Shown in pieces: positions 9,129 to 17,783 of a stretch of 52,629 nucleotides of DNA. The translations under genes and the position numbers were made by a program. Source of the DNA: Nostoc sp. CHAB 5844 (lineage in GTDB: Bacteria > Cyanobacteriota > Cyanobacteriia > Cyanobacteriales > Nostocaceae); NCBI RefSeq assembly GCF_020829595.1, contig NZ_JAIVFW010000056.1, positions 1 to 52,629 of the forward strand, written 5' to 3'. The notes below the pieces were generated by a model. It was given only the letters and a program-made list of their open reading frames with translations, was not told the DNA's origin and did no database searches. The stretch's first letter is position 1. Each line of letters opens with the position of its first letter.

Positions 9129-9214
9129 AAAAGTTAAAAGTTAAAAATCAAAAGTAAAAAGAAATATTAAATTTATCTTTCTTTTTACTTTTGACCTTTA
9201 ACTTTTGCTTTTTT
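9129..9214. repeat. AT-rich long inverted repeat
   Basis: The arm ending in CAAAAGTAAAAAG (to 9161) pairs with CTTTTTACTTTTG (from 9181) and continues outward. About 24 of 26 inner positions match around a 19-nt AT-rich loop. This is a common kind of dispersed hairpin in Nostocales and may also end the aspS transcript. Confidence 0.7.
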
Positions 9215-9262
9215 GGGTGATGCTGTCACAATAGAATCAAGCTCCTATTCCCTAACTTGTGT

Positions 9263-10015
9263 ATGAATGAGCCTATCATCTTGACAGAGGATTTATTACC
9301 AGATGTCAGCCATCTGGTGACAGAAGACGACGAACCAGTGGATAATCTACCATCAGAAAAACAACAACGGCTATTAACAGAAACCCTTTACAGTTCTTGG
9401 AACGGCGTGAGTAATTCCGAAGGGTTTCTTGTGGCTGCGAATGTGGGCTTGTTTTATAGTAGCAATCAGCCGCCGCTCGTACCTGATGTATTTTTGAGCC
9501 TTGATGTACAGGTAGCCGAAAATTGGTGGGAAAAAAGACATCGTTCTTATTTCTTTTGGGAATTTGGCAAACCACCAGAAGTAGTAATTGAAATTGTCTC
9601 GAATCGACAAGGCAATGAAACAGGGCGTAAATTTTTAGAATATGCCCGGATGCGCGTTTTGTACTACATTATTTTCGACCCATCCCAGCAACTTGGTGGT
9701 GAAGTTCTCCAAATGTACGAATTGCAAGGACGGCATTATGTACTTATGAGCGAAGAATGGTTGACGGAGGTTGAGCTAGGGTTATGTTTGTGGGAAGGTA
9801 TGTATGAAGGCAAACGAGATGTTTGGCTCAGATGGTGTGACGTTGAAGGTAATGTAATTCCCTCTGGTGCAGAACGCGCTGAACAAGAACGCACACGGGC
9901 TGAACAAGAACGTATACGGGCTGAACAAGAACGAGAAGCTAGAGAAGCAGCTCTACAACGGGCTGAACGTTTGGCGGAGCAATTACGAGCTTTGGGTATA
10001 GAACCGGAAGTATGA
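9263..10015 (+). CDS. Uma2-family (DUF820) nuclease-fold protein
   Basis: A 250-aa protein of the Uma2/DUF820 family, greatly expanded in cyanobacteria and belonging to the PD-(D/E)XK fold. PPLVPDVFLSLDV supplies the PD motif and VVIEIVSNRQGNE the E-x-(K/S) strand. The C terminus is a charged coiled coil of repeated AEQER units ending in LAEQLRALGIEPEV, typical of the family. I start at the ATG of MNEPIIL; a TTG two codons upstream is less likely. The cellular role is unknown. Confidence 0.88.
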   Translation: MNEPIILTEDLLPDVSHLVTEDDEPVDNLPSEKQQRLLTETLYSSWNGVSNSEGFLVAANVGLFYSSNQPPLVPDVFLSLDVQVAENWWEKRHRSYFFWEFGKPPEVVIEIVSNRQGNETGRKFLEYARMRVLYYIIFDPSQQLGGEVLQMYELQGRHYVLMSEEWLTEVELGLCLWEGMYEGKRDVWLRWCDVEGNVIPSGAERAEQERTRAEQERIRAEQEREAREAALQRAERLAEQLRALGIEPEV

Positions 10016-10085
10016 AATGGGAAATTTTATGCTTCTGCTTTCTGCCTTTTAACTTTTTAACTATTGACCATTGACAAAGAACCAA

Positions 10086-10112
10086 CAAAAAACCCGCCGA
10101 AGCGGGGTTTCC
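10086..10112 (-). terminator. Terminator of the 51-aa gene
   Basis: Read on the minus strand, AAACCCCGC and GCGGGTTT pair around a TTCG loop (one bulged C) and run into TTTTTTG. It lies 43 bp beyond the stop codon of the small minus-strand gene. Confidence 0.8.
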
Positions 10113-10154
10113 ACACAACAAAACTATAAACAATTAACTCTTGCTTTAGCGGCT

Positions 10155-10310
10155 TTAGCCAAGGTATCTCATTTCTGCTTCTAGTTGATGAATCAACTTT
10201 TCATTACCTTGAGATCTTGCTACTTCTAAGCGATGTTCCAAGCTTTTTCTCAGGTTTTGTCTATGTACTTCTTTGGCTTGTCTCATAGCTTGTACTCTAT
10301 TTTGACTCAT
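10155..10310 (-). CDS. Small conserved-looking helical protein, 51 aa
   Basis: This 51-aa frame starts at an ATG with AGAGGG about 9 nt upstream and stops at a TAA shortly before a strong terminator. The protein (MSQNRVQAMRQAKEVHRQ at the start, QLEAEMRYLG at the end) is basic, helical and amphipathic, with no membrane segment. The set of ribosome-binding site, frame and terminator makes it a real gene despite its size. I do not recognise a family. It may bind nucleic acid or a partner protein. Confidence 0.72.
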   Translation of the reverse strand: MSQNRVQAMRQAKEVHRQNLRKSLEHRLEVARSQGNEKLIHQLEAEMRYLG

Positions 10311-10420
10311 AGTGATTACCCTCTTTATGCTTTTTTATGTCTATTATTCCTAACATAACATAAATTTTGTAGCTGTTGCTACAGAAATTATGTCTTAATA
10401 TATGTGATGGTAATCGGCTT

Positions 10421-11224
10421 ATGCTAGAAAGTCAAATAAATCAACGATCGCTCTTAACTTTACTTAGTGATTTTGGCGATCGCGATGTTTATGTCGGGGT
10501 GATGAAAGGTATAATTGCCCAAATAAACCCAGAACTAAGGGTTATAGACTTAACACACCAAATTCCGCCACAAAATATTGCTGCTGCTAGGTTTTGCTTG
10601 ATGAATGCTTATCCCTACTTTCCAGATGGAACAGTACACATAGCAGTGGTAGATCCGGGAGTAGGTAGTCAACGACGAGCGATCGCAGTAGAATTTACAG
10701 GTGGGTTTTTAGTCGGTCCAGATAATGGCATATTCAGTGGCGTATTAAGTCAAAGTCCCGCAGTCGCAGCCGTTGAACTGACCAACTTTAATTACTGGCG
10801 AACTCCCCAACCTAGTCGCACCTTCCACGGTAGAGATATTTTTGCACCAGTGGGAGCAAACCTTGCTAGTGGTGTTCCCATAAGACAACTGGGACAAGAG
10901 ATAGAACTAGCAACTTTGGTACAGCTAGATACAAGGGAATGTCAAAAAACTAGCAGTGGTATGTTAGGTAGTATTCAATATATAGATAATTTTGGTAACT
11001 TAATCAGTAACATTCCTGGAAATTACGTGGAAGGTAAAACTTGGCAAGTACAAATTGCTGGGTTGACAATACCGGGGTGTGAAACGTACAGTCATGGCGA
11101 GGTTGGCGCAGCTATAGCCTTAGTCGGTAGTCATGGCTGGATAGAAATTGCCATTAATGGAGGTAATGCACATTCACAGTTGCAGATAAACTGGCAAGAT
11201 ACTTTAGAAATTTTATTTTTGTAG
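10421..11224 (+). CDS. SAM hydroxide adenosyltransferase (DUF62)
   Basis: A 267-aa member of the S-adenosylmethionine hydrolase/halogenase superfamily. TLLSDFGDRDVYVGVMKG, IDLTHQIPPQNI, VVDPGVG and LVGPDNGIF are the N-terminal active-site motifs; FHGRDIFAPVGANLA and IDNFGNLISNI follow. Most such proteins split SAM to adenosine and methionine using hydroxide rather than chlorinating it. The ATG at 10421 gives the normal start just before the conserved strand. No pathway partners are nearby. Confidence 0.9.
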   Translation: MLESQINQRSLLTLLSDFGDRDVYVGVMKGIIAQINPELRVIDLTHQIPPQNIAAARFCLMNAYPYFPDGTVHIAVVDPGVGSQRRAIAVEFTGGFLVGPDNGIFSGVLSQSPAVAAVELTNFNYWRTPQPSRTFHGRDIFAPVGANLASGVPIRQLGQEIELATLVQLDTRECQKTSSGMLGSIQYIDNFGNLISNIPGNYVEGKTWQVQIAGLTIPGCETYSHGEVGAAIALVGSHGWIEIAINGGNAHSQLQINWQDTLEILFL

Positions 11225-11322
11225 ATTTTCTGGAATAGTCTATTTATTATGTTGCGGAGTTTATTGTTGCATATTAATTAATTTTGTGTTGATGAAATCA
11301 AGCAATAATTGTTTTTGTAATG

Positions 11323-12273
11323 TTACGAAAAAAAGTAGCGTATTACTATTGCACTTATAGCCGATATTATAGATACTATGAAAAATACTATTAAAGATAT
11401 TCGTATTATTCTATCAATAAATATTTGAAGTTCTCTTTGTGGATTTTTCGCAAGCTTAGGAGGTTTACTATTGAGCAAATTAATCCAAGCTTCTACTGTT
11501 TTGGGGCGATGTTCTACAGTCAATTCCATCCCTTTCAAAATTGCAAAATTGATGCCATAGGATATATGTTTATTGATATCTTTTGGTGCAGTTAATGGAA
11601 GCTTACCTGCTATTCTATCTAGAGAAGATATAGGAGTACTTTCTGTTAATAAAAAATATAAAGTCGCTGCTAAACCATAAACATCTGTGTATGGGCCACG
11701 GCGTAAATTGGTTGTATATTGCTCAGGTGGAGAATAGCCAATAGATAATCCCATACTGTTATCTGTACTATTTGATATAAATTTGCGACTAATACCAAAG
11801 TCAACTAAAACAGCTTCGGATGTATTTGATCGCAAAATTATATTGTGAGGTGTGACATCTCCGTGTAAAAATCCTTGCTGGTGAAGTGTTGATAAAGCAT
11901 CTCCAATTTGGGTGATGATTTGCACTGCTTGATTTTCTGGTAATACACTATGTTTAGTGACGATTGTATATAAATTTTCACCAGGAATATATTCCATAAC
12001 TATGCACGGAAAATCATCTACTCTGATGATTTCATAAAATTTGACAATATGAGGATGATTACATCTTGCTAACGCTGATGCTTCTTTTAAAAAATACTTC
12101 TGAAATTTCTCAAAATTGGGATCAAATTTTAATCTTTCACTTAAGGTTTTAATAACAACAAAATAACTTTGATACTTTTGAGCAAGATAAGTTGTACCAA
12201 AACCACCTACACCCAGAGATTTGACTATCGTATATTTACCATCTTCTAACTGTTGCCCAGCATCCCAAACCAT
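11323..12273 (-). CDS. Eukaryote-type Ser/Thr protein kinase with TM anchor
   Basis: A 316-aa kinase: Gly-loop GVGGFG (21-26), ATP-binding Lys in VVIKTL (42), catalytic loop HGDVTPHN (D139, HRD replaced by HGD), DFG (158-160) and PPEQY in the activation segment. A single C-terminal membrane segment (about 291-312) leaves almost nothing outside, so the kinase is membrane-anchored facing the cytoplasm. It lies just downstream of a related degenerate kinase on the same strand, 92 bp apart, and the two probably form an operon. Confidence 0.92.
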   Translation of the reverse strand: MVWDAGQQLEDGKYTIVKSLGVGGFGTTYLAQKYQSYFVVIKTLSERLKFDPNFEKFQKYFLKEASALARCNHPHIVKFYEIIRVDDFPCIVMEYIPGENLYTIVTKHSVLPENQAVQIITQIGDALSTLHQQGFLHGDVTPHNIILRSNTSEAVLVDFGISRKFISNSTDNSMGLSIGYSPPEQYTTNLRRGPYTDVYGLAATLYFLLTESTPISSLDRIAGKLPLTAPKDINKHISYGINFAILKGMELTVEHRPKTVEAWINLLNSKPPKLAKNPQRELQIFIDRIIRISLIVFFIVSIISAISAIVIRYFFS

Positions 12274-12365
12274 AATATTTTAACCATTGTTATTAATTGC
12301 AATGGAACAGTCTTAATTCATTTTTTTGCTATAACTATTTGTCTGTAGTTAGTAGCTTTGACTTT

Positions 12366-13445
12366 TTATGGACTTTTGCTCGGTGATGCAACAGGAGAAG
12401 AGGTAGTGTTAGGTTTTAAAATAGGTGCAATTACTCCTATTCCTTGGAGTAAAGCCCCAATCCCTGCTATAGCTAGTGCCGCTGCTGTTATTATAGCTAA
12501 TTTTTTGTCAAGACTTAATCTAATCCAAGAGTTCCATAAGTTGATCCAAAAGAATGTGTTCGGTGGATTTTGCGATGGCATTTCCAACAAATATAACCAT
12601 TTCTCAATTGATTCTGGTCTATCGTTACCATTTATTGACATTCCTTGCAAAATTGCTGCATCTATATGATGACTAATATTACTATTTATTTCTCTTGCTG
12701 AACGTAGAGGATCTTTCTGTTGATTTGAAGTACTAACTATTCGATCTGTAGGCAGATTTGGCTTGTCTTTTGTTAGTACGAAATATAGTGTGGCTGCTAA
12801 CGAAAAAACATCACTTCGAGGAGTTGGTATTTGATTTTGTGTAAATAGTTTAATAGGAAGAAATTTTGCATCATCATTCTTAAAATCAGGCAAAGTATGC
12901 TCTGTTCTAATTCCGTTTATAAAACCAAAGCCAATTAAAACAGCATCTCTATTATTATGGATAATGATATTTTCTGGATTTACATTTAGGTGTAGTATTT
13001 CTTGAGAGTGAATCTCACTCAGTCCTTTAGCAATTTGCTTAATGTATTTTATCGCCTCATCTTCAGGTAAAGGTGATTGTACATAATCTTTTAGACTAGA
13101 GCCTTGAACAAATGCAAATGGTATGCACCACCATTGCTGATTATATTCATCAGACTCTAGAAACGGTTGAGTTAAAGCCCTAACAATATGACGATTTTGA
13201 CATCGATATAAAGTCTCTCCTAAAAGTCGAAATTTTCTTTCTATATCACTACTTGCTGCTGGTTTGTTCTGCTTCAATTCTTGAAAAGACGAACCATTTA
13301 AGATTTTGATAACTACATCATCTTGATTGCCATCTACAGCACGATAAGTGTTAATAAAATCATTTTCTTTGAAGATTTGCATAACAGTATAGATCCGATT
13401 TAATGTCCTGCCAATCGGCCAAACATTCTGTGGGGGAGAAACCAT
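12366..13445 (-). CDS. Probable pseudokinase with TM anchor
   Basis: A 359-aa protein with the same fold and layout as its neighbour but lacking key residues. There is no Gly-rich loop (FKENDFINTY). The Lys in VVIKIL is kept. The catalytic loop reads HLNVNPEN, with Asn for the catalytic Asp, and DFG has become GFG. A C-terminal membrane segment (LAIITAAALAIAGIGALL) is followed by a Ser/Pro tail. It is probably a regulatory or scaffolding partner of the active kinase downstream. I start at the ATG of MVSPPQN; a GTG at 13463 would add six residues. Confidence 0.85.
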   Translation of the reverse strand: MVSPPQNVWPIGRTLNRIYTVMQIFKENDFINTYRAVDGNQDDVVIKILNGSSFQELKQNKPAASSDIERKFRLLGETLYRCQNRHIVRALTQPFLESDEYNQQWWCIPFAFVQGSSLKDYVQSPLPEDEAIKYIKQIAKGLSEIHSQEILHLNVNPENIIIHNNRDAVLIGFGFINGIRTEHTLPDFKNDDAKFLPIKLFTQNQIPTPRSDVFSLAATLYFVLTKDKPNLPTDRIVSTSNQQKDPLRSAREINSNISHHIDAAILQGMSINGNDRPESIEKWLYLLEMPSQNPPNTFFWINLWNSWIRLSLDKKLAIITAAALAIAGIGALLQGIGVIAPILKPNTTSSPVASPSKSP

Positions 13446-13836
13446 AATCAGCCTGAAACTCACTGTAAGATATTATACAAAGATAGTTTGTATCAAAACA
13501 ATGACTTTCAGCTAAAAAATTTGGCTTATTTTTCACTAATTAGCTAATATAAGGACTTTGATTTGACTTATAAAAAATTTAGATATTTGAAAGGTAGACA
13601 TTAACCACTGTATTCTACTGAGAATGCTCACCCTACATTACAAAAATGAACTGAAATGTAGTGACACAGCGCTCGTTATTTCAAGATTTGAGCAAGTTCA
13701 GTTATAAAATTTTATAATTTATATTAATTCTTAAATTACACAAGTTGAGATTAAACAACCGATAATACAGTGCGATCGCTCTCAGTAAAACTTTTGTTAA
13801 GATGTTTTTGTGTTAGTTTAAATATTTTTGCTGACT
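13446..13836. other. Intergenic region between divergent genes
   Basis: About 390 bp of AT-rich DNA with one HIP1 site near 13774. A modest inverted match (CTACATT near 13632 with AATGTAG near 13655) is visible. I see no gene. Confidence 0.4.
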
Positions 13837-14493
13837 ATGACTACGCAAACCGTATCTCCATCACAAGTTTATCAAGGTCAGTTTGGAGAATTCACTATTG
13901 ATCAAGGCGATCGCACTGGTGTAACTATCTATCGCACTGGTTTAATGGTAGCTGCACTTTGCTTTGCTATAGGTACAGCTTTGGTGTTGTTCAATAATAA
14001 CCTTACCACCATCCAAGCAATTTCCCCTTTGTACACCTGCTTTAGTTTAGCTCTCGGTGTCAGTTTGCTGACTATTCACATATACATGGCTCCTTTACAC
14101 CGACTTTTACAAGTTTTCTGGCTAATTGGTAGTATTTCTGCGTTTATCTTTGCCCATTCTGACAGCCAACCTTTTGCTGTAACTGTGTACACAAATCCAC
14201 TCTCTATCTTAGGAGTAGGTTTTACTTTTGCAGCATTGACAGGCATTTATTTTAAAGAAGCATTTTGCTTTAATCGTCTAGAAACTAAAGCTTTAACTTT
14301 TACAGTTCCCTTACTTTTATTAGGACATCTTGTAGGAATTTTACCCATTCAGGTAGAACAGATTCTTTTAGGAGTTTGGGCAACTTTATTTTTAGTATTT
14401 GCTGTGCGTAAAACATTCCAAGCAATTCCCGCAGATATTGGGGATAAATCTGTATTTGCTTATTTAAAAGCCCAAAGTTCCGCTAAGGTTTAA
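13837..14493 (+). CDS. Integral membrane protein, DUF2301-like
   Basis: A 218-aa polytopic membrane protein. The start, MTTQTVSPSQVYQGQFGEF, is soluble, then about six hydrophobic segments run from residue 35 to 200. The pattern resembles the cyanobacterial integral membrane family DUF2301. I start at the ATG at 13837 rather than a TTG three codons upstream. Its TAA overlaps the next gene's ATG (TAATG), so the two are translationally coupled. Function unknown. Confidence 0.75.
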   Translation: MTTQTVSPSQVYQGQFGEFTIDQGDRTGVTIYRTGLMVAALCFAIGTALVLFNNNLTTIQAISPLYTCFSLALGVSLLTIHIYMAPLHRLLQVFWLIGSISAFIFAHSDSQPFAVTVYTNPLSILGVGFTFAALTGIYFKEAFCFNRLETKALTFTVPLLLLGHLVGILPIQVEQILLGVWATLFLVFAVRKTFQAIPADIGDKSVFAYLKAQSSAKV

Positions 14494-15182
14494 TGCTGCA
14501 AAAAAATCAGCACGCTTATACAATTCCAGATATCCAATTAATCAAACACCAAAAAATCTGGACACTTACGGCACAGGGATGGGCTTTGTTTTTAGCAGTT
14601 TCGGCTTCTGCCATATTTTTTGTGATTCATAATTTGTACCCATTCCTTGCCGTAACTTCTCCAATCAAATCAGCAGATGCATTAGTTATTGATGGCTGGA
14701 TATCAGATTATGCTTTAGAACAAGCAGCAGCAGAATTTAAGAATGGTTCCTATCGCCAAATATTTACTATAGGTTCAAAAATAGACCAAGGATTTTATCT
14801 AGCTGAGTATAATAATTTTGCCGAAATTGCAGCTAGGACATTATCTAAATTTGGCATCCCTGAAGAAAAATTAATTGTTGTTCCTACTCCAAACGTGGTT
14901 AAAGATAGAACTAATGCTTCTGCTATCGCATTAGTTCATTACATATCAGATAAAAATTTACAAATAGAGTCAATTAATTTGTTGACAACTGATGCTCATG
15001 CTCGCAGAAGTTGGTTGATATTTAAAAATATATTTGCCCCCAAAATTCAAGTCGGGATTATTTCTGCCAAAACACAAAATTATGACGCTAAAAAATGGTG
15101 GAATTCTAGCGAAGGAGTACGGGTAGTTATCAGTGAAGCGATCGCATACATTTATGTCAGACTGGTAACTTGGAAATTATAG
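14493..15182 (+). CDS. YdcF/DUF218-like membrane protein
   Basis: A 229-aa protein with one N-terminal membrane segment (about 30-50) and an ElyC/SanA/YdcF-like domain: ADALVIDGWISDYALEQAAAEF, QIFTIG, VKDRTNASAIALVHYI and LLTTDAHARRSWLIFK. The expected facing is outside the cytoplasmic membrane. Relatives are linked to envelope or polysaccharide work, but the substrate is unknown. The start overlaps the preceding membrane gene by 1 nt, so the two proteins probably act together. Confidence 0.75.
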   Translation: MLQKNQHAYTIPDIQLIKHQKIWTLTAQGWALFLAVSASAIFFVIHNLYPFLAVTSPIKSADALVIDGWISDYALEQAAAEFKNGSYRQIFTIGSKIDQGFYLAEYNNFAEIAARTLSKFGIPEEKLIVVPTPNVVKDRTNASAIALVHYISDKNLQIESINLLTTDAHARRSWLIFKNIFAPKIQVGIISAKTQNYDAKKWWNSSEGVRVVISEAIAYIYVRLVTWKL

Positions 15183-15294
15183 GTAAGAATTCAGGAGCCA
15201 GAATCCAGGAGTCAGAATGCTGGATTTCCCTTATATTCTGACCCTTCGACAAGCTCAGGGCATCGCTTCTGACGAATGTGTGCTGAATTCTTAC
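15183..15294. repeat. 112-bp palindromic dispersed element
   Basis: GTAAGAATTCAG (15183-15194) and CTGAATTCTTAC (15283-15294) are perfect 12-bp inverted ends. Inside are CCAGAATCCAGGAGTCAGAAT-type repeats and a REP-like CCTTCGACAAGCTCAGGG. It looks like a small non-autonomous or palindromic repeat of the type common in Nostocales. A related TTCGACAAGC block lies at 44129-44205. Confidence 0.65.
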
Positions 15295-15329
15295 AATTAT
15301 AGTAAATAGTTATATTATTTTTCTCCTTT

Positions 15330-15500
15330 ATGAAAAAAGTGAAGGTTTAAAACCGAGTGGAATTGTGGGCGAAACAGTCCTTGTATCCCAAGGTAGGTAG
15401 AAACCCCACCCGAAGTGTCTGGCTTGATTCAATTGCGAATTGCGTTAGCGAGTCTTCGAGCGTCATTGCGAATTGGTTTCATATCCTGGCATCTTCATAT
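15330..15500. other. Unassigned repeat-like sequence upstream of nadA
   Basis: The block contains CCTTGTATCCCAAGGTAGG, then AAACCCCACCCGAAGTG, then duplicated GCGAATTG words (about 15435-15477). It reminds me of the non-coding right ends of IS200/IS605-type elements, but there is no open frame for a transposase or TnpB. It could equally be a dispersed palindrome or part of the nadA leader. Confidence 0.3.
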
Positions 15501-15613
15501 ACGTAGGTACTGATTTAAAAAGTCTTTAATTTTATTGACCCCTATTTTTGGTAAAAACTACTATAATTGAATCCACAGGACAAAACATTTGCAACTCCAA
15601 GCAACCCCTAATT

Positions 15614-16588
15614 GTGTTTACAACTGCATTTGCACAAACAGACAAAACCCAATCGGGTGAACTACCACAAGATTTATTTGCTACGATTGAGCATCTTAAA
15701 AAAGAACTCAACGCGGTAATCTTGGCGCATTACTATCAAGAACCAGACATTCAAGATATTGCAGACTTTATTGGTGATTCATTACAACTGGCAAAAGCCG
15801 CAGCACAGACAAATGCAGATGTAATTGTCTTTGCTGGTGTACACTTCATGGCAGAAACAGCCAAAATACTCAATCCTGAGAAGTTAGTACTTTTACCAGA
15901 TTTAGCTGCTGGTTGTTCTTTAGCAGATAGCTGCCCACCAAAGGAATTTGCAGCGTTTAAAGCAGCGCACCCCAATCATCTGGTGGTTTCGTATATCAAC
16001 TGCTCGGCTGAGATTAAAGCCATGAGCGATATTATTTGCACCAGTTCTAATGCTGTCAAAATTGTACAGCAGATACCGAAAGACCAGGCAATTATTTTTG
16101 CTCCAGACCGGAATTTAGGGCGCTATGTGATGGAACAAACTGGCAGAGATTTGGTACTGTGGCAAGGTAGCTGCATTGTCCATGAAACATTTTCGGAAAA
16201 GAAAATTGTCCAGTTAAAAATAGCACATCCCGAAGCAGAAGTGATCGCTCACCCAGAATGTGAAACTAGCGTTTTGCGCCACGCTAACTATATTGGCTCG
16301 ACAGCAGCTTTACTCAAATATTGTCAAACCAGCCCAGCCCAGGAGTTTATTGTAGCGACAGAGCCGGGAATCATTCACCAAATGCAAAAACTTGCTCCAG
16401 ATAAACATTTTATTCCAGCGCCACCGACAAATAACTGCAACTGTAATGAGTGTCCTTTTATGCGACTAAATACACTAGAAAAACTGTATTTAGCAATGAA
16501 AAATCGCACTCCTGAAATTACAATGTCCGAGGAGATTAGACTGGCCGCGCTGCGTCCAATGCAACGGATGTTAGAAATGAGTATTTAG
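15614..16588 (+). CDS. nadA: Quinolinate synthase A
   Basis: About 324 aa. NadA condenses iminoaspartate with dihydroxyacetone phosphate to quinolinate in NAD synthesis, using a [4Fe-4S] cluster. Signature segments are [21 protein letters not shown] (N-terminal part shown), [36 protein letters not shown] and the Cys-rich [12 protein letters not shown]. The cluster cysteines lie among these. No good ATG exists: GTG at 15614 (read MFTTAFAQ) gives the N terminus I expect for cyanobacterial NadA, while a TTG at 15548 would add 22 residues. The gene is alone. Confidence 0.93.
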   Translation: MFTTAFAQTDKTQSGELPQDLFATIEHLKKELNAVILAHYYQEPDIQDIADFIGDSLQLAKAAAQTNADVIVFAGVHFMAETAKILNPEKLVLLPDLAAGCSLADSCPPKEFAAFKAAHPNHLVVSYINCSAEIKAMSDIICTSSNAVKIVQQIPKDQAIIFAPDRNLGRYVMEQTGRDLVLWQGSCIVHETFSEKKIVQLKIAHPEAEVIAHPECETSVLRHANYIGSTAALLKYCQTSPAQEFIVATEPGIIHQMQKLAPDKHFIPAPPTNNCNCNECPFMRLNTLEKLYLAMKNRTPEITMSEEIRLAALRPMQRMLEMSI

Positions 16589-16609
16589 TTTGTGTTTGAT
16601 ACATATTAG

Positions 16610-16636
16610 TAGAGACGTAGCAATGCTACGTCTCTA
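16610..16636. terminator. Perfect hairpin between convergent genes
   Basis: TAGAGACGTAGCA and TGCTACGTCTCTA are perfect 13-bp arms with a single-base centre. This is a well-known Nostocales palindrome. It overlaps the stop codon of the minus-strand DUF2358 gene and probably ends transcription from both sides. Confidence 0.7.
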
Positions 16637-17017
16637 ATGATGTGGAAAGAAATGTTGTTTTAGTACGTCCACGCGTGAACAGTGCCAATAATCAATGTGA
16701 GAAATAATTAGGTTATCGGAGTTGAGAATTAATTCACTCCAACCAGAGATAGAAATGGGTGGTTTCCAAGGTAAAGGACTATTCCAGCTAAGTGTCCACT
16801 CAGTTTTGATAGTGTCTCCCAAGCGTTGAATGTTATGCAAATCCATCTTCGGATTTAAAAAGAAAGTTTTGATAAAATTAATCATCCACTGATAAAGTTT
16901 AAGTCCACGAAATTTGAAAACTGCGTCTTGAAAATAAACATCTTCTGCGTAAATTGAATATGTTTGATTTTCTGGAAATCTTTGATAGTCATCTTTGAGA
17001 ATTTCGATAATATCCAT
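16634..17017 (-). CDS. DUF2358-family protein
   Basis: About 127 aa. MDIIEILKDDYQRFPENQTYSIY, then VYFQDAVFKFRGLKLYQWMI and the Trp-rich WTLSWNSPLPWKPPISISGWSEL are typical of the DUF2358 (SnoaL/NTF2-like) proteins of cyanobacteria and plastids. I start at the ATG at 17017; the 37 upstream codons in frame are hydrophobic and unlike the family. Its stop codon lies inside the hairpin shared with nadA. Function unknown. Confidence 0.8.
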   Translation of the reverse strand: MDIIEILKDDYQRFPENQTYSIYAEDVYFQDAVFKFRGLKLYQWMINFIKTFFLNPKMDLHNIQRLGDTIKTEWTLSWNSPLPWKPPISISGWSELILNSDNLIISHIDYWHCSRVDVLKQHFFPHH

Positions 17018-17136
17018 AATTAATAAGTATAGCAAAGTGCTGAGGAAAGACGCGATTAATAGCGTCTGTACAAGAGAGTGCTGAATAAGAATACTAGTTT
17101 CTAATACACATCGGCGAAAATCAAACATTGATTCAT

Positions 17137-17157
17137 TTCATACTTCACACTTCATAC
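17137..17157. repeat. Heptamer STRR (TATGAAG type)
   Basis: Three heptamer-period units of the TATGAAG/TGTGAAG family (minus-strand reading). They overlap the stop codon of the gene at 17145-17708. Related arrays lie at 32274-32301 and 36114-36148. Confidence 0.75.
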
Positions 17158-17708
17158 CAGAGGCGTTCTAGTTGATATCGCCAAGTGGCTAATACTTGTT
17201 CTCTATCATCAGCAGATTGGTTAATTTCACCCATCAATCCTTCGGCATAAAATCTTTCTAAGTTTTGCATTGTGGCTTGCAAAGATTGTCCTTGCTGTTT
17301 TGCGGCTTGAATAATTTGCCGGAGGCGGTTTTCAATGAATCGATTGAAGATATCACTTAAACCTGCTTTGTGTAGAGATACAAGTCTAGCGATCGCATTT
17401 GCTAAATCTGCACTCACTAATGTACCACTGTTGTGGTGATATACTCCCCAAACTACACCGTCATAGATGGCATAACGGGTTTCTTGAGTTTCGTCAAAGT
17501 TGGCTTCTAAAAATTGTGTTAAAAATGTTTCAGCTTCTTGTAGCGGCATAATTGGCAATAACACTCGCAACCAAGTTTGGTCTTCTGACAGCAGCACTAA
17601 CAGCCGAAAACTAGATGAGTCTACTTGCCAAGATCCAGGTGCGATCGCATTAACTGCTTGTGTACCAAATAATTCTGTGAGTGTTACCGCAATTTCTTCA
17701 GGTGTCAT
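17145..17708 (-). CDS. Conserved hypothetical protein
   Basis: A 187-aa soluble alpha/beta protein: MTPEEIAVTLTELFG at the start, LLVLLSEDQTWLRVLLPI strands, TRYAIYDGVVWGVYHHNSG, then a long helical C terminus. The look is of cyanobacterial conserved proteins with a type III chaperone-like fold, but I cannot name the family. The last residues (WYEV) and the TGA are encoded by a heptamer repeat array, so the C terminus may have been reset by repeat insertion. It is on the same strand as the oxygenase gene upstream, 75 bp away. Confidence 0.65.
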   Translation of the reverse strand: MTPEEIAVTLTELFGTQAVNAIAPGSWQVDSSSFRLLVLLSEDQTWLRVLLPIMPLQEAETFLTQFLEANFDETQETRYAIYDGVVWGVYHHNSGTLVSADLANAIARLVSLHKAGLSDIFNRFIENRLRQIIQAAKQQGQSLQATMQNLERFYAEGLMGEINQSADDREQVLATWRYQLERLWYEV

Positions 17709-17783
17709 AGTCTAAATTTGAGCTTTACCATCTAGGGTAGCGCTTTCGTTGTGTTGTCATTGGTGAGGTTTCAATTCCTTGAT

